Assembly (NCBI RefSeq): GCF_030915525.1
Contig: NZ_CP133269.1
Coordinates: 2,949,001 to 3,013,000, forward strand
Reading direction: 5' to 3'
Origin: Neobacillus sp. PS2-9
Lineage (GTDB): Bacteria > Bacillota > Bacilli > Bacillales > Cytobacillaceae
Length of the DNA: 64,000 nucleotides
Positions within the stretch are counted from its first letter, which is position 1, and every line of letters starts with the position of its first letter. This document shows, one piece after another, positions 26,344 through 33,632 of this stretch. The position numbers were made by a program, and so were the translations under genes. The notes beneath the pieces are model-generated. The model did not search any database. It saw only the letters and a list, made by a program, of their open reading frames with translations, and was not told the DNA's origin.

Positions 26344-27169
26344 TTGTTATTATCAAAAGCCTGGGAATTATATGAATCGGACAAAAGGATTGAAGGATTC
26401 TCTCCTCAGACATTAAATGCATATAAGCTCCAATCAAAGCTGCTGATTCAACACTTTAATGATGTGGATATTGAGTCATTGACGACTGATCAACTGAAAG
26501 GATACTTAGCAAAATCCAGTGAACACCTAAAGCCTTCAAGTTTGGCTCATCGAATTCGATTTATAAAATCATTATTTCTTTGGTCACACGAGGAACGAAA
26601 CTTACCCAAAAACCCAGCAACAAAAATATAAGAACCTAAACAGTGGAAACGGATTCCAAAATTTCTAACGTAGAGAGAAATTGAACATTTGAGGGAAGCC
26701 TGTTTTACTCCGATGGAAAAGGCATTGTTTGTATTTATGTTTTCAACAGGTTGTAGAATAGGAGAAATTGTTTCATTGTATAAAAATTGTATCAATTGGT
26801 CTAACCGTTCTGCCATTGTTCTTGGGAAGGGGGATAAAGAAAGGGAGGTCTACTTTAATATACGCTGTGAAATCTGGCTGAAGCGATACTTAGACCTTCG
26901 CCAAGATAAAGATCCATCTATTTTTGTTACTGAACGGCACCCACATAGAATGAGTATTGGGCAGATGAGGTACATCATAAAACAAATATCATGTCGTACA
27001 GGGATCATCAAAGAAATCCATCCACAGCTATGCCACTCACCTATTGCACAACGGAGCTCCTCTCGATGTCATTCAAAGTTTACTAGGACACGAAAAAAGC
27101 GAGACCACTAGGATTTATGCTCAGTTAAGAGGAAACATTAGAAGAGAATTTTATAGAAAATACTTTTAG
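26344..27169 (+). pseudogene. Tyrosine recombinase/integrase, degraded
   Basis: A site-specific recombinase of about 275 residues with a core-binding N-terminal domain (FSPQTLNAYKLQSKLLIQHF) and a catalytic domain. TTG start with a strong AAGGAGG 7 nt upstream. The box I arginine (TGCRIGEIVSL) and the beta-hairpin lysine (GKGDKER) are intact. Two in-frame stops (TAA near 26629, TAG near 26671) and a frameshift near 27025 break it. After the shift the frame resumes as TYAT-like residues, GAPLDVIQSLLGHEKSETT and RIYAQL with the Tyr nucleophile. The H-x-x-R motif is missing at the break, which fits a ~14-bp deletion. It runs opposite to all neighbouring genes. Confidence 0.88.
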
Positions 27170-27178
27170 AGTTAGAGT

Positions 27179-27202
27179 GAAAAAGGCAACGCTGCCTTTT
27201 TT
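27179..27202. terminator. Terminator hairpin, bidirectional
   Basis: AAAAAGGCA and TGCCTTTTTT form a stem around ACGC. It can end the recombinase transcript on the plus strand, and it also takes the place of the internal terminator of the array repeat next to it. Confidence 0.75.
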
Positions 27203-27232
27203 ACTATTGCACCCTTTAGTTGAAGAGGGTTC
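27203..27232 (-). repeat. Array repeat J, left half-site
   Basis: On the minus strand CCCTCTTCAACTAAAGGGTG and CAATAGTAA form the left arm, followed by the hairpin at 27179-27202. With copy I it brackets the recombinase remnant. Confidence 0.7.
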
Positions 27233-27321
27233 CCTCAAAAACATAACTTATTTTATCAAACTGTAGTAGGTGAAAATTTTATACTTTCTTTTAAAAATAG
27301 GGGTCGGCGAGCCTCCTTAAT

Positions 27322-28302
27322 CTATCCGTGCCAAGAACCAGTTCTTTTATCTAATGTTACAAATGGATAATTATCTTTTTCGCCCGTATAAGGTAAAGAA
27401 TCGGTATATACCTCTACCGAATCACCTCTATCAATTAATTTTTCTATTTTATCTTCCTTATAATAACTGTTATTCCAGTTCTCTAAAAATAGCTCTTTCC
27501 AATTATCATTTATGGGTGCATTCTGAGAAAGGTATTGGGCTTGTTCGAACAGAGTTCCTTCTTCACCGTTATTTATTTTCTTAAATTTCTCTATTACATT
27601 CCAAATCTCATTAGCGGTTAAATTATCGTAAAAATTCTCAGACCAGTTAATACCTTTTGCATAAACATAATCAGGACCAGGCATATACGTATCAAATATA
27701 TATGTCCTAAGCGTCTTCTTTAAATGCTCCATTTCTTCGAGAGAAGTATTTTGGGAAACAACTTTTTCCCGTTTCTGTTGATATATATATTCGATAATTT
27801 GTCCATTCGGAACCGTTCCATCAGCTAAATAATTTTCATAAGCCTTACCTTCAACAGTTCTACCGTCAAAATTACTACCATTTCTTTTCAATAATAGAGC
27901 ATGTTTTTTGCCTTCTTTATTTGTTATCGTTACAACAGTATAACCATGAGAATCTTTATTCTTTTCTATTAAATAAGAAAACTGGTACACGTAATTGACT
28001 GTTAATTGCCCATTGTTAAAGTACCAAGTGCTACTTACCCCATCCTGTTTTCCTGTTGCCAGCCAAACACCACTGATATTATCACTCGCCTGTGGTATTT
28101 CTGAAGATGTTGAACTTTTACATTGCGATGTTTTCACTGCCGGTTTTGTGTTTTGCTTCGAACTTTGTGATGTCGTTTCTGTTATTTTTGTTTTTTGCTT
28201 CGAACTTTGCGGGGAAGTATTGGTTGATACATCTGTCGTTTTTCCACATCCAGAAATTACTACCCCAAAAAGAACTACCCAAAAAACTATTATCATTTTC
28301 AT
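27322..28302 (-). CDS. Hypothetical lipoprotein
   Basis: A 326-residue exported lipoprotein. The signal peptide MKMIIVFWVVLFGVVISGC ends in a lipobox (VISGC), so Cys19 would be lipidated. A Ser/Thr/Lys-rich linker follows (about 20-75), then an ISGVWLATGKQDG segment like the small beta-barrel domain of several Firmicute lipoproteins, and a C-terminal helical part. I do not recognise the family. It is the largest gene of the array apart from the serine hydrolase. Confidence 0.75.
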   Translation of the reverse strand: MKMIIVFWVVLFGVVISGCGKTTDVSTNTSPQSSKQKTKITETTSQSSKQNTKPAVKTSQCKSSTSSEIPQASDNISGVWLATGKQDGVSSTWYFNNGQLTVNYVYQFSYLIEKNKDSHGYTVVTITNKEGKKHALLLKRNGSNFDGRTVEGKAYENYLADGTVPNGQIIEYIYQQKREKVVSQNTSLEEMEHLKKTLRTYIFDTYMPGPDYVYAKGINWSENFYDNLTANEIWNVIEKFKKINNGEEGTLFEQAQYLSQNAPINDNWKELFLENWNNSYYKEDKIEKLIDRGDSVEVYTDSLPYTGEKDNYPFVTLDKRTGSWHG

Positions 28303-28341
28303 TTACATTAACCCCTCTTTTTTCTTTATTTTAACATTTCT

Positions 28342-28430
28342 AGTTCAACTAAACTGCCCCGTTTGCACAATAAGAAAATGGGATAGCCACAGCCATCCCA
28401 TTCTTTAACTCTCGCCCCCTTTAGTTAAAC
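28342..28430 (-). repeat. Array repeat K, complete long type
   Basis: On the minus strand: GTTTAACTAAAGGGGGCGAG, AGTTAAAG, hairpin AATGGGATGGC/GCTATCCCATT with loop TGTG followed by TTCTT, ATTGTGCAAACGGGGCAG, then TTTAGTTGAACTAG. The TAA stop of the upstream DUF4926 gene lies inside its left arm. Confidence 0.85.
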
Positions 28431-28610
28431 AACCACCTCAAGAAAATCTCGTGATAATGCACCTAAGAATAACGTTATTCCATTATTATCACTTATCTCT
28501 ACTTCGAAGTGATTATCATCGTAAACTTCTAAAATTGTCCCAATTTGCCCTTTATAAATACCTTCAATAGGGTTATCTTTTATAATTTTAACTGCATCAA
28601 ATTGTTTCAT
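28425..28610 (-). CDS. DUF4926-family small protein
   Basis: A 61-residue all-beta protein with the DUF4926 pattern: an initial DAVKIIKDNPIEGIYKGQIGT, then VLEVYDDNHFEVEI-like strands and DFLEV at the end. The family is uncharacterised and often lies in variable loci. The stop codon is part of the repeat K left arm, so gene and site form one unit. Confidence 0.75.
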   Translation of the reverse strand: MKQFDAVKIIKDNPIEGIYKGQIGTILEVYDDNHFEVEISDNNGITLFLGALSRDFLEVVV

Positions 28611-28620
28611 TTAAACACCC

Positions 28621-28652
28621 CTTGCTTAACAAACGCCCCATTAGTTAAATAA
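28621..28652 (-). repeat. Array repeat L, short type
   Basis: On the minus strand CTTATTTAACTAATGGGGCG is joined directly to TTTGTTAAGCAAG. The arms TTAACTAA and TTTGTTAA are near-inverted copies. It has no terminator and lies between two genes, just ahead of the DUF4926 gene. Confidence 0.75.
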
Positions 28653-28666
28653 GAATATCTCCTTTA

Positions 28667-28978
28667 TTAACGATTTTTCTCGTTTCTCAATCTACCTAGG
28701 ACGTTCGCAACCCAATCCTTAACCTTATAAGCAACATCATCCTTGTCTTTTCCATTGAAAAGGAATAAACCTGTCGGTGTGTCTTTGTAACCCTTTTCTA
28801 TTATTAGGAAATTATTTTCATAATCATCTAATGGTTCATCTAAGAAAACATCCCAACTTCCGTCTATTCTTTCTTCACAAATTGTTTCAAGAAAGCAATA
28901 ATATACTGGTTCCCAGCATTCTTCGTGAAAGTGATAACCAGTATAGTTTATTTTATTAAAGTATTTTTCAGACCTCAT
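28667..28978 (-). CDS. Hypothetical soluble protein
   Basis: A 103-residue acidic protein rich in Tyr, Trp, Cys and His in its first half (GYHFHEECWEPVYYCFLE). The ATG at 28978 has GGGGTGA 5 nt upstream; a GTG three codons earlier overlaps that site. No known family. It is the first gene of the array when read on the minus strand, after copy M. Confidence 0.65.
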   Translation of the reverse strand: MRSEKYFNKINYTGYHFHEECWEPVYYCFLETICEERIDGSWDVFLDEPLDDYENNFLIIEKGYKDTPTGLFLFNGKDKDDVAYKVKDWVANVLGRLRNEKNR

Positions 28979-29033
28979 AGGATTCACCCCAGAAATATCA
29001 ATATTGACAGATATTCTTCAAGTACATCGGTAA

Positions 29034-29072
29034 ATCCTTCTTCAAGTATCCTGCCCGTTCGTATCAGTAACC
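29034..29072 (-). repeat. Array repeat M, right-arm copy at the island edge
   Basis: On the minus strand TACGAACGGGCAGGATAC is followed by TTGAAGAAGGATT. Only the right arm is clear. It begins 9 bp after the stop of the permease gene at 29081 and is the right-most copy of the family I found. Confidence 0.7.
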
Positions 29073-29080
29073 GTTCAAAC

Positions 29081-30793
29081 TCATTGTGAATAATCAACGT
29101 CAATATTAATAATGGGATTGTATTTCTTCTCGGTCACCGCCATAATTCTTGCTATCTCCGGATTTGTTCCCATCGTATAGCGTTCAACCTCAATGAATTC
29201 CATACCACTGACATTATAGGCATGTTTGATTTTTGATTGCATTTCTGTCTGACCCTTAATCTCAAATTTATCAGCTTTAATTCCCATTCCAGCGAGACAT
29301 TGGCTTAACCCTTTAAAGTAATCACAATAACTAGCAGGAAACAGAGTCATTATTTTGGCACTGCCTTCAATAAAAATAATTTCCACCCGACTGTTACCAT
29401 AAGAATAAGACACCGCAGGAACCTTGAGATCACCTTCAAAAGTAAGAATTAATTTTCTTGATTTTTCTGGTTCTCCCAACACTTCCTTCACTTCATCCTC
29501 TGTTTTGTTATTTACCTTACTAAAGTTAAAATTTTTAGCTAATTCCATTTTCTTCTTTTCTTCTTCCAGGTTTGGTTGAACTGGTTTGACTTTAACAGGA
29601 GCGCTCGCTTTTGTTGAAGCAGTCACTGCACGATCTTTCTTATCTGCTGCAAAGTTCACGCCTTTTTTCTCCCCTACCATAAACGGAATGATAAATAGAG
29701 AAGCTGCTATACCGGCTGATATGATTGCAACCGCTACCTTTTTACCATTTCTTCCTGTATGAATTGTATGTTGAACTGAGTCTTTATGAGGATACTTAAC
29801 AAATACAAATGATGTAGAATTTAATGTATGTTTATTTGAATTCTGTATTTCTTCTGCGACAATTTCCTTTTTCTTTTTAACCATAATATAATCTTGCTTC
29901 ATTTTCTCCTCTAATTCCTTTTTTATCATATTCACAATACCAATTAGGAAAAAGAAGCCTAGCATGACACAAAGGACAATCCAAGGAAAATGAACAAATA
30001 CCTCAAAATTCTGCCCAATCAACCCCGACCATTCGTTTGATAGAGATGCGGCTCTCGGAGGAGTATCATAGCCAAATATCCCCTCAGCAACTGCTCCACC
30101 TAAGAAAAATTCAAATAAACCTAGGTGCATAATTAAGACGAGGGTAGCTAAAAACTGTTGAACCATCATTAATAGACCATAAGACTTAAAATAGGGTAAT
30201 AAATGACGCCGTATTAGAAAGAGGTTATTAGCTCCCATTAAGTTTGAGCTTTCAATAAACGTTCGCTTTCTTAAATCATTGACTATTTCTAACGATGAGA
30301 GAGTTACAGTAGGAAAAGCGACTAAAAATAAAACAAATATTTGAAACATCATTGTGTACATCATTGGAAGTTGATTGGTCGCAGATGCTATTGGACTCAT
30401 AAACGTTATTGCAATAATCAGGGTTGGAACATACCTAAACCCGATAAATAAGTCTTTAAAATAAGGAACAGCCCTCGGGAGCCAAAAGGAAAAGATGATT
30501 CCGGTTAACCCGCCAAAAATGACCCGTAAAACCGTAACAAGAATAGCACAAAGTACGGTTACCTTCATTCCGTCTATCATCATAAGCATTATATCTTGCC
30601 CATTTTCATCTGTACCAAACGGGTGACTTAGAGATGGTGGAAAAGGTGCTTTTCCTATGACTGAACCATTATCATCATAAATTAAGGTTTGCTTGTTATA
30701 ATCTTCTGGGCCAAAGACAGGATAAAGGAGACTCATCAGTAGGACGATAAAGATTATTCCTGTACCGATGATCGTTTTTTTATAGCTTTTCAT
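29081..30793 (-). CDS. DppC/OppC-like permease fused to a membrane-anchored extra domain
   Basis: A 570-residue protein. Residues 1-300 are an oppC-type ABC permease with six segments; HPFGTDENGQDIMLMMIDG is the classic start of this family, and the EAA-loop region is ESSNLMGANNLFLIRRHLLP. After a basic linker there is a further membrane segment near 355-375 (VAVAIISAGIAASLFIIPFMV), then a coiled-coil-like stretch and an outer ~150-residue domain (GEPEKSRKLILTFEGDLKVPA). The extra part is unusual for a permease. No ATPase or binding protein gene adjoins. It overlaps the upstream permease by 1 bp (TAATG). Confidence 0.82.
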   Translation of the reverse strand: MKSYKKTIIGTGIIFIVLLMSLLYPVFGPEDYNKQTLIYDDNGSVIGKAPFPPSLSHPFGTDENGQDIMLMMIDGMKVTVLCAILVTVLRVIFGGLTGIIFSFWLPRAVPYFKDLFIGFRYVPTLIIAITFMSPIASATNQLPMMYTMMFQIFVLFLVAFPTVTLSSLEIVNDLRKRTFIESSNLMGANNLFLIRRHLLPYFKSYGLLMMVQQFLATLVLIMHLGLFEFFLGGAVAEGIFGYDTPPRAASLSNEWSGLIGQNFEVFVHFPWIVLCVMLGFFFLIGIVNMIKKELEEKMKQDYIMVKKKKEIVAEEIQNSNKHTLNSTSFVFVKYPHKDSVQHTIHTGRNGKKVAVAIISAGIAASLFIIPFMVGEKKGVNFAADKKDRAVTASTKASAPVKVKPVQPNLEEEKKKMELAKNFNFSKVNNKTEDEVKEVLGEPEKSRKLILTFEGDLKVPAVSYSYGNSRVEIIFIEGSAKIMTLFPASYCDYFKGLSQCLAGMGIKADKFEIKGQTEMQSKIKHAYNVSGMEFIEVERYTMGTNPEIARIMAVTEKKYNPIINIDVDYSQ

Positions 30794-31656
30794 TACAGAG
30801 CCTCCTCTTTACCTCCTGAACGGATTGATAATAGACGAATGAGTACCTCAATTAGGATAATTGGTATCGTGAAAAGAATGATATCAAGTACCGCTTCCGC
30901 ACTACTTAATGTATTTAAGTTTCCTATATAAGAAGTAAAGGCTTTTAAACTAAAAAGATATTCCACTAAGAATAGATTAGAAAGAATAACCCAGACTAGC
31001 GTCCTCATTTGAACAACTAACATAGGAAAAATATTTCTTAACATATGAATCAAGTAAATTTTAGCAAATGCTAACCCTTTTGCTTTAGCAAAAATAGCGT
31101 AGTCTTTTTCCATTTCCTCCCCAAAGGCATTGATTAGGAATTGTGCTAAAAAGAAGGTCGGAAGAAAAGAGATAATCACTATTGGTATAAAATAAGGAGT
31201 GCCAGTAAACCCATAGAGCTGAAACAGCTTAATCCCTGTGTTTTTGTAGATGGTAATAACTAAAATTTGCAACACAAAAATGACGAGTAAATCAGGAACC
31301 GCTTCACTGAAGTTAATTACACTTCTTAACTTTCTTCTTATTTTAGCTGGTGACATGATGACAATTGCTGCGATTAAAAATCCAACTCCCAATGTAAGCG
31401 CAGTAGAGGCCAAAAATAGTTTCATAGAATACAAATAATTTTGGAGCATATCTGTATTCATCCACCCCATGAAAAAATCCGTTTTATAAAAGTGAGTAAG
31501 GTCATGAAGTTTATTAGTAAAAACTGTTATGAAAGCTTTGCTATAGAAAACAAAGGTCCCTTCATGTTCACCGAATAAGAATGGTGTGGATAGAAAAAGT
31601 GCAAAGCCAATCACAATGCATAAAGCTCTAAATATGTAATGAACGATACGCTTCAA
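30793..31656 (-). CDS. DppB/OppB-like ABC permease
   Basis: A permease of about 287 residues with six hydrophobic segments and the EAA-loop motif KDYAIFAKAKGLAFAKIYLI-type helix pair. The TTG at 31656 has AAAGGAGGT 6 nt upstream, so I prefer it to a start 18 codons earlier. It forms a two-gene operon with the fused permease after it. The lack of partner ATPase and binding-protein genes suggests that subunits come from elsewhere. Peptide or nickel substrates are typical for the family; the substrate here is unknown. Confidence 0.85.
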   Translation of the reverse strand: MKRIVHYIFRALCIVIGFALFLSTPFLFGEHEGTFVFYSKAFITVFTNKLHDLTHFYKTDFFMGWMNTDMLQNYLYSMKLFLASTALTLGVGFLIAAIVIMSPAKIRRKLRSVINFSEAVPDLLVIFVLQILVITIYKNTGIKLFQLYGFTGTPYFIPIVIISFLPTFFLAQFLINAFGEEMEKDYAIFAKAKGLAFAKIYLIHMLRNIFPMLVVQMRTLVWVILSNLFLVEYLFSLKAFTSYIGNLNTLSSAEAVLDIILFTIPIILIEVLIRLLSIRSGGKEEAL

Positions 31657-31750
31657 ATGGTAACCTCCTTTAAGACAAAGTATCTCTACATTTATTAAGC
31701 GTATAAACATTCAAAAAAGTTACACTTTTTGGAAAAATATTTCGTAAATA

Positions 31751-31779
31751 AAAAAGAAGGCAGAGTCTACCTTCTTTTT
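31751..31779 (-). terminator. Terminator of the ATP-grasp gene
   Basis: AAAAAGAAGG pairs with CCTTCTTTTT around CAGAGTCTA. On the minus strand it follows immediately after the ATP-grasp stop codon and is succeeded by a T-rich stretch. Confidence 0.8.
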
Positions 31780-32816
31780 TACTGGGCTTTTTCATTGCCC
31801 CCATATTTTAGTATCATTTCTTTTTCAATATGACTGGCACGTATTCCGAATCTTGGCTTCAATTTGTCTATTTTTTCTCCTAATAAAATCTTAATAGCCA
31901 AGTATGGGAAGTTAATACCGGATAAACAACTGATATGCATACCTCCACTCATTCGGGGATTGATTTCAAGCAGCTTTGGGATGCCATTGTTGTATTTCAC
32001 CTGAATATTAAATATATATGGCAGTTTATACTCGTGATGAAATTTGTGGGCAATTTGAATAAGCTCCAAACTTTCAACCAGTTCCCTTACTCGTCCTTCC
32101 CCTTTCATGCGTGGAACAGCAGCATACAGCCCTTCATTTGAAGCAAGACAATCGATGCTATATTCCCTTCCTTCTAAATACTCGAGTACCATTAACTCTG
32201 GGAAAGTTTCTTGCTGACTTAATATTTCACACGCATAGTGATAGGAAATCCGATGTCCGATTCCTTGATTAAAAAGCTGATGGATCGACTCAATCTGGTC
32301 CTTAATTACGCGGAACCCATTAGCCCCCTCACCGATTACCGGTTTAAAGCACACTTGATGACCCTTCTCTCTCAATGTTGCATATGCTAGCTTAAACTCA
32401 TCAACCGTATGGACTACTTCATAATCAGGTATGGATACGATAGGGTTATCCCGCGCTAATTCCCGATAAGCTGCTGCTTTATTATCCATTGTCACCATAA
32501 GCTTTGCATCGGAACAAACTAACACCTTCACCCCTATAGCTTCAAAATTTGCCAACCGTTTTGATATAAGGACATTCTCTTTTCTAGGAATGAAAATATC
32601 AATGGCATGTGTTTGACAAAAATCTAGACAAAAAGCTATATATTCATCCCCAGATATATCAGGCTCCACAAAGGCATAATCACAATTTTGTAAATATAGC
32701 GCATCCTTATTGGGATGTGTTCCATATATGATAAACTTTCGATCTTCCTCGTTTGCCCGAATCATATCAATATAATGTGATACTGTTGTAAACCATCGAT
32801 TAAACCAAATCTTCAT
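31779..32816 (-). CDS. ATP-grasp family ligase
   Basis: A 345-residue ATP-grasp enzyme of the carbamoyl-phosphate-synthase-like/PylC branch. CFKPVIGEGANGFRVI holds the first ATP lysine and glycine loop, VLEYLEGREYSIDCLA the purine-binding strand and Asp, and KLLEINPRMSGGMHIS the metal-binding Glu-x-Asn. Such enzymes join a carboxylate to an amine or thiol with ATP. No partner gene is present to tell the substrates. It is transcribed alone and followed by a terminator. Confidence 0.88.
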   Translation of the reverse strand: MKIWFNRWFTTVSHYIDMIRANEEDRKFIIYGTHPNKDALYLQNCDYAFVEPDISGDEYIAFCLDFCQTHAIDIFIPRKENVLISKRLANFEAIGVKVLVCSDAKLMVTMDNKAAAYRELARDNPIVSIPDYEVVHTVDEFKLAYATLREKGHQVCFKPVIGEGANGFRVIKDQIESIHQLFNQGIGHRISYHYACEILSQQETFPELMVLEYLEGREYSIDCLASNEGLYAAVPRMKGEGRVRELVESLELIQIAHKFHHEYKLPYIFNIQVKYNNGIPKLLEINPRMSGGMHISCLSGINFPYLAIKILLGEKIDKLKPRFGIRASHIEKEMILKYGGNEKAQ

Positions 32817-32910
32817 CTGAATCCTCTTTCATGTTGTAGTTAAGACTTTTTCCATTATGTGCTAATAGAGGTCATTTTATAAGTTTTATTATGTTGAAAT
32901 ATCGATTGGT

Positions 32911-33408
32911 TTAATAGACTAAGCTTTTTAATCGATTTAACCTGGTCGCAAATTTGTAAATGGCTTCCATATCTAAATGAGATTGGTCGGCCGTAATTCC
33001 ATCTACATTTTTAACGACCTTTCTTTCAAAAAAATTCATTTTAGATACAAGGAGTTCCCCACCAAACAATCCCATGGCTACAGAATTTTTTCGTAAATCC
33101 TGTGGGAAGGCATCATTGAATTGTTGAATGGCGGTTTCTCCTTCGCGGAAACAACATAGGAAAAGTCCTACATTTTTTTCTAATAGCACATCATGATGCT
33201 TTTGAATAAATTGTTTGATTTTTCTTTGAATGGCACCAGCATGAATCGAACCACCGATAATAATGGTATCAAAGTTGATAAGATCGAAAATGGTTTTCTC
33301 TCTTTTCAAATCAACTGATAAAATCTCTCCTTCGATGTGTTCACTTAATAATCCTACTGCTTTTTCTGTAGTCCCATGGGATGAGCAATAAACAATTAAA
33401 GTCTTCAT
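32911..33408 (-). CDS. Flavodoxin-domain protein (HemG-like)
   Basis: A 165-residue flavodoxin-fold protein. CSSHGTTEKAV at residues 8-18 is the FMN phosphate loop, IIIGGSIHAGAIQRKI fits the second loop, and LFLCCFREGE the third. The pattern resembles HemG-type and related menaquinone-dependent oxidoreductases, but a haem role is not supported by context. No signal or membrane segment. Confidence 0.85.
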   Translation of the reverse strand: MKTLIVYCSSHGTTEKAVGLLSEHIEGEILSVDLKREKTIFDLINFDTIIIGGSIHAGAIQRKIKQFIQKHHDVLLEKNVGLFLCCFREGETAIQQFNDAFPQDLRKNSVAMGLFGGELLVSKMNFFERKVVKNVDGITADQSHLDMEAIYKFATRLNRLKSLVY

Positions 33409-33632
33409 GTCAATTCTCCTCCTTCTTTCATTACAAAAAAACCAGCCATGAATAGTGTAGTCAGGCTGGATGTATATATATCACACCTCTATTATAAATC
33501 CATTTAGATAGTCGCCTTCGTTTAAATATTGGCAATATTATTACAACTGACAAATATTTATGGTGTCAGACCAATGAACGTCTTTTTCCATCGCCGAATA
33601 AAATAGTATCAATACTATGTGAGGTGGAAAAA

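Noticed and set aside
19702..29072. Prophage or conjugative element
   Set aside because: No phage structural, lysis, replication or transfer genes are seen; the only recombinase is a short remnant within the repeat array.
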